From positions 1-64,000 of the forward strand of contig MU839829.1 of the NCBI GenBank assembly GCA_030411725.1: a stretch of DNA of 64,000 nucleotides, given 5' to 3'. Position 1 is the first letter of the stretch; the number at the start of each line of letters is the position of its first letter. The DNA comes from Echria macrotheca. Its lineage: Eukaryota; Ascomycota; Sordariomycetes; Sordariales; Schizotheciaceae. Under the pieces are notes generated by a model, which made no database searches, was not told where the DNA came from, and saw nothing but the letters and a program-made list of their open reading frames with translations. Below, in pieces: positions 22,569-33,803 of this stretch. A program made the translations under genes and the position numbers.

Positions 22569-23381
22569 CTACTTCGAAGTGCCAAACACGTCCGCAGCAG
22601 TGTCACGAAGAGCCTGCGCAGCCGCGAAATACAGCTGCGGTCCAACACTGATCCTTGCCACGCCCATCTTCGCCAGCTCCACCGTTGTCGGCCCAGGCTT
22701 GCCTAAGCGACGACTGAGGTTGACTCTTCCACCAAGTTCATCAATAGCTCGTTGGGCATCTTTCTCCACAATCGGCTCCGCCCTGGCCCAGATGATGAAG
22801 ACGGTTGTCGCGCCGGCATCGAGATACTTCTTGCCCCTGCGAATGGATTCCTCCAACGTGCCTCCCATAAGGAAAGAGTCAGACCGCGCATTCACCACGA
22901 AGTCGGGGACACCCAGGTCATTGGCTGCCTTGAGCACAGCTTTGATCCTCTCGATTGACTCCTCCTCATCGATCATGTCTCCGCTGGTGCTTTCATGCCA
23001 GGAGTCCTCCAGATTGACACCCGCTGCTCCGACCTCGACAATCAACCGCTTGACAACTTCGTGGAGAGTCTGGAAATCGCCAGACTTGGCGTACCCGTCT
23101 TGGATGTCGACCGTCAATGGCAAGCCGAACTCGTGGGCGACTGCAGCGACGGGCTTGGACAAGGAAATATTCTCGTCAAGCGTCAGGGTCTGGTCGGTCT
23201 TATCAATGGACTTTGCGAGAGCGAATGATGCCGTAGCCAGTGCCTTGCACTCCGGGAGCGAGGCAACGATGCGAGCGGACGTAGCATCGTAAACGTTGGC
23301 CAGGACTAGGGGCGTCCCGGGCACATGCAGAGACTTGAATGTCTTTGCTTTAGTGGCGACTTCGGAAATTGATACGGCCAT
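22569..23381 (-). CDS. Isocitrate lyase/PEP mutase-superfamily enzyme
   Basis: Intronless, 270 aa, ATG at 23381. The TIM-barrel pattern of the superfamily is clear: LVLANVYDATSARIV (residues about 25-39), ALATASFALA, LPLTVDIQDGYAKSGD, GVNLEDSWHES, VVNARSDSFL, YLDAGATTVFIIWA and GVARISVGPQLY. The VNLED and NARSD motifs carry the usual Mg-binding acid and substrate arginine. The region where lyases have the KKCGH catalytic cysteine is replaced by DSWHESTSGDM, so C-C lyase chemistry as in isocitrate lyase is unlikely; family relatives include oxaloacetate hydrolases and PEP or carboxy-PEP mutase-like proteins. No signal peptide. The substrate is undetermined. Confidence 0.85.
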   Translation of the reverse strand: MAVSISEVATKAKTFKSLHVPGTPLVLANVYDATSARIVASLPECKALATASFALAKSIDKTDQTLTLDENISLSKPVAAVAHEFGLPLTVDIQDGYAKSGDFQTLHEVVKRLIVEVGAAGVNLEDSWHESTSGDMIDEEESIERIKAVLKAANDLGVPDFVVNARSDSFLMGGTLEESIRRGKKYLDAGATTVFIIWARAEPIVEKDAQRAIDELGGRVNLSRRLGKPGPTTVELAKMGVARISVGPQLYFAAAQALRDTAADVFGTSK

Positions 23382-23838
23382 GGTGAAGATGAGTGTCGAC
23401 TGTTCTGGTGGTTAACTCAATACCGACTGGAAGTCAGGAAAACCCCTTCCTTAAATCACCAGCAGGCGGCATTTCTACTAGGCCGAGCCCCGCAGCAAGC
23501 ACAACTATACCTGCAGCTGCCATAGGCGTTGTGTATCAAAAGGCGCGCGGGACTTCCCGCTTAATGGCGGCTTTTGTCATCGGAAGTCGTGCGAAATGGG
23601 CGGAATTACACCGATCTTATGAGCGCCTCGACACTATTTCTCGGAACATCAGTTTTTCACTGGATTCTGACAAATACGGGAAATGCATTCGTCCTATCTG
23701 CCCGGTCTTATCACAAGTCCGTCAACAGTATGACACGCTCCCTTCCACTTTCCATGAATCATCGTAGAAATGATGGGCCAGTTTGTTGTTCTTGATTATT
23801 CGAACGGCCGCCGGACCGGAGGAGGACAATGTGCGGTC
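23382..23838. other. Intergenic, 457 bp
   Basis: Promoter of the PEP-mutase-like gene and 3' end of the peroxidase gene. No repeats or extra gene seen. Confidence 0.5.
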
Positions 23839-24783
23839 TTACCACCCGAAGTGAGACCTTCCGCGGAGCAGGCGCACAGCAGGCGCCGCATCCGTCTCGT
23901 TCTGAGTGATATTCCTCATCACGTCCATCCATCCGAACAGATCCTCTTCCTGGAACAAACTGTCCGGCTTGTGCCAACCGAGGTGCAGCGGCAGTCTCTC
24001 GTGCTCTGCGAAGGAGTTCAGTAAGGATCCCGTGCCCCAAGTTCAGATGAGGGTGCTTGCTAACCAAAGAAGAATTGCACCCAGGACCGGTTCGCGGTTC
24101 CAGACACTTTGTCGCCGAGAAGAACCACATACGCGACCGACTCGCCGAAGCTGAACTCGCTGCCCAGATTCGACAGCGAATATGTGGGGTTTGTGGCCTG
24201 GGAGGTCTTGATCCGCGCCACCCTCGCATGGGCAGCCATCTCGATGTTGATGACCTCATTGGTCCAGTACGACTGGGTCTCGTCAAAGACGGTCTGGTTG
24301 AAGGTGAGGGCACTGCCGTAGAATGCATCGGAACGGCTGCATCATCAATAGTAAGCCACTGCTGGTCTTTCACAGGGGAGTAAGATATAGCCACCTCAAG
24401 CTTGCATCGTGTTCCAAAACGTTGTGATTTCCGAGATCGTTCAGCGAGAAGGTGGTGGAATTGGGTTTCGGGTTGGTCGTGATGGCGAAGTCGAAGAGGA
24501 ACCCACCAAGGGTCTTGTTGATGTTGAGAGCCTCGAATAGAGCGGTTTCGGTTGTCTCCTTATCGATATCCTTTCCGTCATGCGGCAGGAAGCCATGGTT
24601 CGCAAGTGTGTTCAACATTGGACACGGGGCTCGAACTGATGGTGATTGATGTTAGCTGCCAGTCCTATTGCCAACTGCTTTACCCCTACCATCGTATGGT
24701 CCTGGAGGTGTCCAGCTGTCAAATCCGGCGATGGCCGGGGAAGCGGCAACAACGGCAAGGAAAGTTTGCGTGTGAATCTTCAT
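23839..24783 (-). CDS. Heme-thiolate peroxidase (chloroperoxidase/peroxygenase family)
   Basis: Predicted secreted heme-thiolate haloperoxidase or peroxygenase using H2O2. Exons (minus): 24783-24690, 24635-24395, 24336-24065, 24005-23839; 257 aa, the length of the short chloroperoxidase-like class. Signal peptide MKIHTQTFLAVVAASPAIAG. WTPPGPYDVRAPCPMLNTLANHG contains the PCP motif, so Cys36 is the proximal heme ligand. EHDASLSR (Glu106-His107-Asp108) is the usual motif for metal and propionate contact. Later segments FNQTVFDET, FFFEHERLPLHLGWHKP fit the family. Introns of 54-59 bp were all placed by phase and motif. Substrate range cannot be read from sequence. Confidence 0.9.
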
Positions 24784-26053
24784 CGTGATACCCAAGCTCC
24801 GTGGTGTATGCTAGTGGTGTAGTTTGGGTCGCGGTTGCCTCTAGTTCCTTGAATTGGGGAGGTAAATACGGAAAGACAACGTCCAGCCCTTTTATACCCA
24901 GTGTGTATGTGCAGCCGGGTTTTGGCTCATACCAGCAGGGCACCCAGACGTCCAGTGCACCGCCCAGTGAAATGGGTCCAATGCGACGAATCCGACTCGA
25001 TGGCCGACGAAGTGGTAGGGATTCGGGGGGCTAGAAAAGGCCGAAAACAAGGCGTGCCGCGTCACCGAGCGGCAGCGGCTTCGTACTCTCGGCTCCGTTG
25101 CCGGGTGCTTACCCCTTCATACTTTGTACTGTGGCCTCCTATAGGTCCGCCAGAAACGAGCACGTACGGGAAAACCCACTCAACTACTCCTCCCACTTTA
25201 CGCAACCCAAAACGGTAAGTAAATACGACCCTACCAATCCAACATAGAATCGAAAGAGACTTTTGGTTTCACCGCTTGTGAGTCGGGCCGCTCAGTCGGA
25301 TAGAAACTCGTTCCGAATCGTCCGTTTCATCCCGCCGTATCCTACCTGTAGGTAGGTATTTCGATCGTCGATGTTTGATCCCGTTCGTCATTACGTCAAG
25401 CGGTGCCGGCCACATCACCCCAGAGCCGACACTGCCACACTCAATACGCGGACAGGTGGACAGCGCGGCAGTACAGGAGAGGAGGAGTAGAAAGGAGGCC
25501 CATGACTGGATAATCGCTAGATCGCACAAAGACACACTACCTAGCCATCGCAGCCCAATGCATGAGCTAAGGTATGTATTATCCCTGGGACCAGTGACCA
25601 CCTGCAGTCTACCCAGCCCATAGTCACCGCTGCAGTACATTCTTTCCAAGAGGGTCTTGCAAGTCTGCCTAGGTAGCCATGGTAAATCAGCCTTACGTCG
25701 CACAACGGCATTGTCGGCATCTCAGAACACTGAAACTGCAATTTCCGCCTATGGTTGCACTTTGTTCGCTCTCTCCACACCTCCCCGCCGTAGGGGCCCG
25801 ACGAACTCAGCCTTACAGCTATACCTACACGCTATAATTTAGAAACAGAAATAGCCTCCATATTCTAACTTGCACGAACGATGCACCAATCTACCCGTCT
25901 GATATTGCATTTCCTGCACACCAGTGTTGATTATAAAGCAAGACTGACATTGTGTATCGCAGGAGAATCCGATCCCCGGCCAACCCATGAACCTCCGAAA
26001 GAACGCTATGCATCATAATGTAAAGAACTCAGATCTAGGTATCTAGATGAACA
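24784..26053. other. Intergenic, 1.3 kb
   Basis: Holds the peroxidase promoter and the 3' flank of the MFS gene. Contains CTGTAGGTAGGTATTT-type motifs near 25345-25360 and 25670. Frames at 25269-25703 have no recognisable content. No gene called. Confidence 0.5.
24890..24896 (-). promoter_or_regulatory. TATA box of peroxidase gene
   Basis: TATAAAA on the minus strand, 107 nt upstream of the ATG at 24783. Confidence 0.5.
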
Positions 26054-27477
26054 TCAGATCTTGACCCAAAGCTTCCCCTTCGTGAGCCACACCCTCAACA
26101 GGATAATCAACACTCCCGATGCAGCCGCCATAGTGCCCCCAAAGACCCAGAGTCGAACCCAGTCCGAGTGGACCAAGGTCGCACCCGCACCGAGCACGCT
26201 GCCACCACCAGGTCCTCCGGCAAATACACCGAAACTAAAGATGGTAAATCCCATACCCATCCGCGTGCCGACCTTGCTCTTGTCGGCGGTAAGGTGGACG
26301 AAACACACTGGCGGCAGCGCGATGAAGACCCCAGAGAAGAAGCCATAGAGCAGAGTGATGATGACGATGCCGGCCAGTGAGGTGACCCCGATCAAGGCGT
26401 ATGTTAGAGCTCCGCAGATAATGACGCATGGCGCAAGGACTGAAGAGGGCATTATTAGCATGTCGTTGGGTTTGAGTTGCGGAGTATCCACTTACTATTC
26501 AGGGGTCCGATCTTGTCCGACAAGGCGTTGGGCAACGTCCGGCCGAACATGGAGCCCGCGTTCAGGATCGGGACGAGGTAGAAGGCCATCTCGGGGGTGA
26601 CGATGCCGCTAGCGAGGGCGAAAAAGGAGACGTAGAACAGCATGACATACAGGCCGACGAATCCGATCAAACACGCGATGGTGAAGAGCGAGATGGGTAC
26701 GTCGGTGAAGGCGGACCAGTCGAGGATATCGCGGGGCTTCGGAGGCTTGACGCGCATGCGCATGAAGAGGACGGGCACCAGCTGGGTGGCCAGGGCGATG
26801 AAGCCGAGCGTGCGGACCGACCAGGCAAAGCCGATCTGTCCGATGAGGCGGTAGAAGACGATGGGATAGATGACGCCTCCAAACGAGGACCCCGATGCCG
26901 CGAGGCCCACGGCGAGGCCCAGACGCGTGGTGAAGTAGGTCGGAAGGACGGCGAGACAGGGGACAAAAAGCAGCCCGCCGCCGATGCCGATACAGAAACC
27001 CTGGGCGAGAAGGACCTGCCAGTATTCCGTGCAGAGGCTGAGCATCATGAAACCAAAGACCAGGAAGAAGGAGCCGGCGGTGATCAGGGTTCGCAGGTAT
27101 CCTCTGTCGTAGATGGGGCCGGAGAGGAGTCCGGAAACGAGCACGAAGTATGCCTGCAGGGCGCCGATCCACGAGATGTTGGACGATGACTGCTCGAACA
27201 GCTCGCCGCCCTCGTAGTAGGTTTGGAACACGCCGAACGTATTAAGGATCCCCCATGTGTTGAAGAAGACGGCAAACGCTGCCGCTACCTGTACCCATGC
27301 CTTCCAGCCTCCGTTGGGCGGTGGTGGTGGTCCGCTTGCGGGAGCGGGCTTGACGGCTGTCTTTTCAGGATCGGAAGCGTTCAAGTTCTCATTTCGAATC
27401 GTCTCGTCGCTCTCGGATAGCTCCGGTGCGTCGGTAGGTAGCTTCAAGTCGTCTTGGGGGGCTGTTGAAGCCGCCAT
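26054..27477 (-). CDS. MFS transporter, monocarboxylate-porter type
   Basis: Plasma-membrane facilitator of the major facilitator superfamily, monocarboxylate porter-like branch. Exons (minus) 27477-26496 and 26439-26054; 455 aa; 56-bp intron with branch CTAAT. The start at 27477 has an AAAAATGG context. An acidic, proline-rich cytosolic N-terminus (1-55) ends in PPPPPNGGWKAWVQVAAAF, the hallmark start of TM1 in this branch. About twelve hydrophobic segments follow, with GLLSGPIYDRGYLR after TM3-like helix and GLAASGSSFGGVIYP in TM5. Substrates of fungal relatives are uncertain (monocarboxylates, riboflavin-like or secondary metabolites). It is not tightly linked to a biosynthetic cluster. 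Confidence 0.88.
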
Positions 27478-28292
27478 TTTTGCGATGCGTCTTTCAGTCG
27501 ATACTGCCAAGCGCCAAGAAATAACGTCTCGTCTCTAGTCGGGAATCGCGTGGCGGCGGCATGGCTTGAGAGCTGTGTGCGGGGAAGCTGGCTGCTTTAA
27601 AAGATTGATGCTTTTCTTCGCCCGGCTTGGTCATTACGTAGCTGCCGATGACATAAACGGCAAAGCTGACTGCCCTTGCCTTGTCGGAAGCTCAAGCTGT
27701 CGGAGGTGGGCGGGAAAGCCGAGACGCGAGCGCGAGCCAGCCCGGGACCAAAATTTTCCTCGGCCATAACGGGTTTGGTCTGATCTCACTGTCATCACAA
27801 CTCCGGGCACCCAATGCAACCATGATTTTTTTGATTTTCTTTCCCCCCGGAAGCTTTTCGGTGCGCCGAGATCTAATCATCATGTCCGCATCTGTAGCTC
27901 GGTAGAATATCTCTTTGTTCCTAATCGACAAAACTCAGAGCACGCGGTTCTGCTGACGCCACGTCAAAACCCTCTTTCTCGGCCGAAATCCCGGAGTTAT
28001 CAAGTCTGGTGCTATAGGCCATGATTGGCCCATCGGTTCGGCGGCAAAGTCGGAGTTTAGCGACCCATGTCTACACGACACGGCCATCCCACATCCTTGA
28101 GTGTTTGTCCCTCACAAATTGGAATAGCTATCGTGCTACCCCCGAGAAAGAAAACCACACGAGATATGGCTGCGTCGGACTTCCGAGTGCAAGCGGTCAT
28201 CTGGCGTGCGGCATGCGGCACAGGACGTTTACGACCCCCTTGCCATGTCGGCGAGTTGGCCGCTTCCTCCGACCACTTCCGAGTCGCGGGGG
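27478..28292. other. Intergenic, 815 bp
   Basis: Promoter region of the MFS gene and 3' flank of the DUF3176 gene. Frames at 28021-28581 on both strands overlap and carry no domain. Nothing else seen. Confidence 0.5.
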
Positions 28293-30503
28293 TCAGCTTG
28301 GCTCGGCCGCCGATGACGCCCCCGGCCGCCGCATCTCCAGTCCAAGCGCGACCCCGGCACTGTTTCGGTGCAGTTGGACACCTAGCAACTTCGCCTTTTG
28401 TTCGAGACTGTCGAGGTCGTTGATGCCTCCCACATGCTGCCGTGTCTTTTTGTCGAGGGCACAGAGCGTCGCGAGAGATGAGCACTTGATGACCTGCATC
28501 TGTGCCCGCCGTGTCGATACAATGGTCAAGGTTAAAAATACTGTCGTGAGAACGAGCTGGCTCGCAAGCATGGCTGTCCATTCCCAGTGTATGCGTACAA
28601 ACGTTTGCGGCGTCAAGACGGTGCCTGTCACGATGGCCGACCCATCTCTCCTGTTCAGACGCGTGTTGCCCTCGCGGATTCTGTAACGTTGATATTAGCG
28701 CTGTCGTGTCAAAAGACTCGGGAGCACAAGTGGGAGGACTTACAGATTTGTCATCGACCGAGCTGCATTTGCTACCAGGTTTTGCATGTTGGATAGCTGA
28801 GCGTCTGGCGGTGGCGACTTGGTCGCCATGAAAATACCCAGAATCGAGAGACCAAATGCCTTGGCGATACCACCGCCGGCAACGACCCCACGGGTGCGGT
28901 CCATGAAAACAGAGTCAAACATTGTGGCAGCAAGCAGCGACGAAGCTGTTAGCTCGGACCATACGTGAATGACATAGTCATCATCGGGACCATCGGCCCC
29001 ATGTGGCGGTTCAAGTCGTGCCGTCTGGGCGCCATACGTCTGGTTGCAGGTTCCCGCCGTATAACACTGATAAAATTGCGACCACGGCATATTCAGCGAA
29101 GACGTCGGTTCTTTTAGCTCGGAACGCGTTGCGACTTCAACAGTCTTGGGCTCGCCAGCTGTCACGCTGGTCTCGTAGGTTTTGGTGCACCACCAAAAGG
29201 CGACCTCGAGGTATTTGATCTTGGACATGTCGAATGCGGCGGAGTTATTTAGTGGCTCGTCCGTATAAGCTATGAAGGCGTCGCTTGTCATCAAATCGGT
29301 GACGGACTTGTTGAAGGCATTCGTTGGCTGATCGAGGAGACCAACAACGACAGGGAACACCACTGGCACCGATTGGAAGAAGAAGGATTCAAACCCAAAA
29401 GCTTGAACAGTCGCCAGCGTGGTGTTGAACAGAACGCCCAGTCGTTTCTCTGTTATATTCCCGAGACTTTCGAGGAGTTGCACATCTCCGCGAGCGGTGA
29501 TGTTGGCGATGTCACCACAGATCGCTAGGGACCCATACAGCGGCCATGTGCAACGTCCAGACGAGCAAGTTGGCTCTACCTCGGGAACGATTTCCGTCGG
29601 GGCGGAGAAGGCGCCATCAAAGAGGGCCCGTTGCTCTCGAGCCGTATCAAATGGAGCTGAAGTACATGTAAGCGGGCCTCGAGCAGCAACTGGGTACCTA
29701 TTGAGCCTTACCAATGGTGAGATCGTTTCCATCATACAAGGAGAATATGGTGGCGCGATCCACTGTGGCTGTGTCCCTCGTGTTATTGGACGGGGCATCT
29801 TGGACGTGATATTCGATGGCCTGCTGCGTGAGAGTTGACGTGAACAAGCCGCTCATCATGAGTATAGCACCGAACGACGCCATGAATCTTGGGCGTGTTA
29901 GCACATGGGATCCTACGTGTGGGAGTACTTACCCCCTGAAACGAAACAGGAGCTTCACGCCACCCCAGCCACCTCTAGTTGCTTCGTCAAACACCTGCAT
30001 GTCGATGAGCGGCCGGTGCCGTCGGGTCGAAAACCACATCCATTTCAGCTGCCCCAAGCCTTCGACGATTGGAACCAGGAAGGCCACCTTGGCCAGGGAC
30101 GTCAAGAACGCCAGAACCGTATTCAGTGTGATGCCCAGTTGCCAGTTAGGCGGCGGCTTGCCATTGAAGTACCAGAGCAGGAGGATAATGGCTGTCCATG
30201 GCTCATCAGTCAGCGTTCGGCGAACACTTTGATGTGATAGCCAAGCGTCGACCTACCAAGGAGGCAAAGGATCCCACCGACTTGGGACAGAATTTCTGGC
30301 AGCCACCAGGACATTTGCATGCGTGCCCTCCTACGCTGCTGGGCTGATTCTGGACCGACGAGTGTATCGCAAGATCCCGAGGATTGTGGACGCTCTCCGT
30401 GGTGAGCTTCTTCAGCGTAGATCGGCTTTGCTGGTCTATGGTCTGGAGGGATTCCGTACCCGGCGTGTTGGTTGAACTGGCCCGAGACAGGTGTGTGCTG
30501 CAT
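28293..30503 (-). CDS. DUF3176-family membrane protein
   Basis: Function unknown; a fungal membrane-protein family. Exons (minus): 30503-30257, 30191-29933, 29887-29712, 29656-28744, 28680-28293; 660 aa, four introns of 45-65 bp, all phases consistent. Layout: Gln/His-rich cytosolic N-terminus (1-65); a membrane segment around WWLPEILSQVGGILCLLG and IILLLWYF; a second near LNTVLAFLTSLAKVAFLVP; a third FMASFGAILMMSGLF; a long ectodomain with glycosylation sites and EPTCSSGRCTWPLYGSLAICGD, the family's signature cysteine motif; and a final membrane helix MLASQLVLTTVFLTLTIVS followed by a basic tail. The architecture (short N-terminal helices, large outer domain, last helix) suggests a surface receptor or scaffold, which is inference. 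Confidence 0.85.
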
Positions 30504-31153
30504 CGACGGTCGCCATTCTCCTGTCAATTTTTTCGTGTCTCTCCATCACGTTGAATGTTGAATTTTGTCTCAGCGTCTCTTTGCTACGGCCGATGAAAAA
30601 GGAAGAAAGAAAGAGGATGGATCATGGTAGACTGATACCATCTTGTCGGCGATCAGATCTTGGATGCGGCTGAACTCGCCGTCAGCCACGAGATCGGTCA
30701 ACGACCAATCAAGGTACGGAACGATCACATATCCCGATTACTGGCTCTTCAGCTCCCATGGAGAATTCAGCTGCAGGGAAATCTGGAAGATTGACCGGGC
30801 GTCATTGGCTGTGGTCGATCGCTGTCGGCGAGCGGCAGAGGTCGCAATGATCACTGCAGCACTTCGGCGTGGCCGTAACCTAATAACTGGATAACACCAG
30901 ACGACACGGAGCAGCCACCAGATGTATGGCATAGGGGATGAGAGAAATAAGAAACATACAACGCCAGAAAGCGGAAGCACTGCGTGGGAACCTAGCGACA
31001 TGTCGTCCCTGCACCCACGCGGCTCTTGTGGAAATCGATTGCGCTGGCATCCAGAAAGAGAACTAATCTTAAAGTCAATTTTCTGTTAGTCTAGTAGTGA
31101 GAATATTCTAGGGCCAGAACTCGTGAACCATCCGTCCACAATGTTGTCCTGTG
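30504..31153. other. Intergenic, 650 bp
   Basis: Promoter of the DUF3176 gene and 3' flank of the TPR gene. No gene or repeat recognised. Confidence 0.5.
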
Positions 31154-32800
31154 TTAACGGCCGCGGCAACAGCAGCTCGCCTTGATCTCGACATCTGCAA
31201 CCGCCACGGCAATTTCCAGCTGCGGTTCGATCAGACGGGCCTCGGCATTCCGCCCCAACCTCTTCAAACACTCATGATAGCCGTGCAAAGCCCAGACATT
31301 GTTCCGATGCTGCTGGGCTCGCGGTAGCTCGTCGCTGAATCCGAGATCGGCGGCGTATACATCAAATGCGTCGCTGACGCGGTTCTGTTCCAAGAGGAGA
31401 GCGCCATATGCATGGCGCGTAGGTTGCATCCAGCCCCATGGCTCATCGTAGGGGAGATCGTCGTCTAGGGAGATAGCGTGACGTAGGTGCTCAAAGGCGT
31501 GGTCGTAATTGCCACGGCGATACTCGAGCTCACCACGCAACATTGCGTCGGCGATGGCGAGAATATCAAGGCAAGTGTTATTGAAGACAGTCCTAGAAGA
31601 CGGAACCCTTTTGACAGCTTCCTCGAAGTGCCGAAGCTCACCCTCAGCCTCTCGGACCTGCCCCGTCGCCGCGAGAGCAACACCTTTGGCGTAGTGCATC
31701 ATGGCGGTGGTTGTGCAATACAGATCTTGGTCTCTCGGGAGCTCAAGCTGAAGGATCTCATTCCAGAACCCAAACCGAAGCAAGACATGGACGCGCATGG
31801 CAAGGAAACCCTCGAGCCAGTCGGCCATGGGAGGCGACTCAATTCTGAGCACCTCCTCCGGAAGTGTTGCCTCCAACTCTTTGGCCGTCTCGATTGCGAC
31901 GAGAGACTGTCCACCAAACATGGCGGCGTAGATGCGGAAGTGGTAGTCATGACAACGATAAAGGCTGTAGAAATTCATGGCCCCGTCCTTCTGGAAGAAC
32001 CTAGTGTCGGCCTTGATGGCGTCCGAGTTGGATGCGATCGCTGCCCGGTAGTCGCCGCAGAGAACATCTAGATGACTGGGCATGTGGTTGAGATGACCCG
32101 AGTCAGGGATCAGCCCCCTCAGATTATCGGCCCATCGCAATGCTGTTTCGGGATGACGCGACATTTCCATGAGGTGTATGTAGAGGTGGAGTAGTCCCGG
32201 ATGATGCGCGTCTCGTTGGAACGCCATTTCCAGAGTGGATTTGGCTTCTAGCGTACGGGCGCCCGGTGCGGGTTCCCCTGTTCGGATATCCCACAGCTTC
32301 CACGGGGTAAGATTCATGAGGGCTTCGACATACAGTGCGACAACGTCAGGGTCGTCTGGGAAACTGAGATAGACGAATTGCATTTCTTCGGCGTAATCTG
32401 CGTCCCAACCTCGCCGGTCGGGCTTGTCTGTTTGGGTTTCCGGGTATCTCGAGCGAAGGGCCTTGACGAGTGCCTCCTCAACACCGCCCACAGCCTTTTC
32501 CTTTTGTTCCGCCTGGGTCATGGCACCTCGCGCTTCTTTGAGAGTCCGTTGCAACTCATCCTCGTCAAAAGCATCCCAAGGTTTGTTGTAATTCGGGCCG
32601 AGGGAGTACGCTATGCCCCAATATGCCATGGCGCAGTCGGGGTCGATTGCGGCGGCCCGGCGGAAGCAATTTGCGGCCTCTTCATGGTTGAAGCCGTAGC
32701 ACCAGACCAAACCGCGGTCGAACCAAGTTTGCGCATCGGGATGGCTGGTGGAAACGGGGCGGTGGAAGCAGCCAAGGTCATAGTAGTCGTCGGCTCCCAT
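31154..32800 (-). CDS. Tetratricopeptide-repeat protein
   Basis: Intronless from the first ATG at 32800; 548 aa. Early sequence DAQTWFDRGLVWCYGFNHEEAANCFRRAAAIDPDCAMAYWG is a textbook TPR. Further helix pairs follow: LYIHLMEMSRHPETALRWADNLRGLIPDSGHLNHMPSH, a central block with HYAKGVALAATGQVREAEGELRHFEEAVKR, and LEYRRGNYDHAFEHLRHAISLDDDL with LLLEQNRVSDAFDVYAADL near the end. This arrangement (conserved HLNHMPSHLDVLCGDY and YNHD-like motifs) is shared by bacterial and fungal stand-alone TPR proteins of about 500 aa with unknown role. The open frame continues 40 codons upstream without ATG, so a spliced upstream exon (for example a targeting peptide) cannot be excluded. The C-terminus ends in an unusual CCCRGR. 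Confidence 0.82.
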   Translation of the reverse strand: MGADDYYDLGCFHRPVSTSHPDAQTWFDRGLVWCYGFNHEEAANCFRRAAAIDPDCAMAYWGIAYSLGPNYNKPWDAFDEDELQRTLKEARGAMTQAEQKEKAVGGVEEALVKALRSRYPETQTDKPDRRGWDADYAEEMQFVYLSFPDDPDVVALYVEALMNLTPWKLWDIRTGEPAPGARTLEAKSTLEMAFQRDAHHPGLLHLYIHLMEMSRHPETALRWADNLRGLIPDSGHLNHMPSHLDVLCGDYRAAIASNSDAIKADTRFFQKDGAMNFYSLYRCHDYHFRIYAAMFGGQSLVAIETAKELEATLPEEVLRIESPPMADWLEGFLAMRVHVLLRFGFWNEILQLELPRDQDLYCTTTAMMHYAKGVALAATGQVREAEGELRHFEEAVKRVPSSRTVFNNTCLDILAIADAMLRGELEYRRGNYDHAFEHLRHAISLDDDLPYDEPWGWMQPTRHAYGALLLEQNRVSDAFDVYAADLGFSDELPRAQQHRNNVWALHGYHECLKRLGRNAEARLIEPQLEIAVAVADVEIKASCCCRGR

Positions 32801-33803
32801 GTTGAACTTGGTGGAAGCGGAGTTGGATGATAGCGAACGTGCAGCAGAACTGGGGCGGAAGCCAGCGAAGCGGAAGACACCTCCGTTGACGTTGTCACCT
32901 GCCCGATGTCGTTGTGTCAAAGTCTCGCCGAATTGCTTGGCGAATGCGGGGAGCTGTTGTCAGCGCTTGCCCGTTGCTCCGATGTTGTGCCGGGACCTGA
33001 CATGTAGGCGGGGTAGGAGCTTCACCTGAATGCCGAGGCAGCGGCACGTCCGTATCGGGGAGGTGGTGCTGCACTGAGGGTTAGGTTAGCTGTATCACTG
33101 GTCATCTAGGCGGGGCACACGGGGCTAAGTATGCAAGGTCCGCCAGCAGCGACCTCTAGATGCTTCACGTTCCAAAGATTGCAAGAACACTGGCAAGAAC
33201 ACTTGGTAGTATCGCGATATGCGACGGTGGCACTCGACAGGGGGTTTGGCGCCTAGACCCACCACCATCATCATCACGGGTGAACATTCAACACCAGCGG
33301 GATGGTCCACGTGCACGTGAACGGGCATTCCTCGCAGGTTCAACCAACCAACGCCACAGCAATGGAACCGAGCACCACTGGAAGCATGCCAACTAGATCT
33401 CAGTTCCACACCGAGCCCATGCGGAACCGCCCGTTGCTGGTCGATCCCGGGTAAAAGGAATGGATAGTCGCTCTGGGTCAGACTGGCGCCAATGACATGT
33501 CGTCATCGGCTTCAATCTGGGTCGCCATGGCCAACTGGTTGGCATCTGAAGCTAATTGACAACTTGGATTTGGTCCCGCGCTATGGCACTCTTCCTTATC
33601 GGGTAGGTCCCTGAGTGTATGCATTGGTGGGTGTACATTGAATATGGAATTTTGGCTCCGTTATCTATTTCTAGGTCGTACACCTTCGATGGGCTAGTTA
33701 CTACGCCCGTTCCCTATAAAGCCGGGCTAAAGACTAATCTCGCCACAATGTCTCACTTGTCAACCAACCCTTTGCATCTTCACTCCAGTCGGGCGACTCG
33801 ATC
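32801..33803. other. Intergenic, 1.0 kb
   Basis: Divergent promoter region between the TPR gene and the phospholipase gene. The first 120 nt remain open in the TPR frame. No other gene seen. Confidence 0.5.
33715..33720 (+). promoter_or_regulatory. TATA box of phospholipase gene
   Basis: TATAAA 84 nt upstream of the ATG at 33804. Confidence 0.5.
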
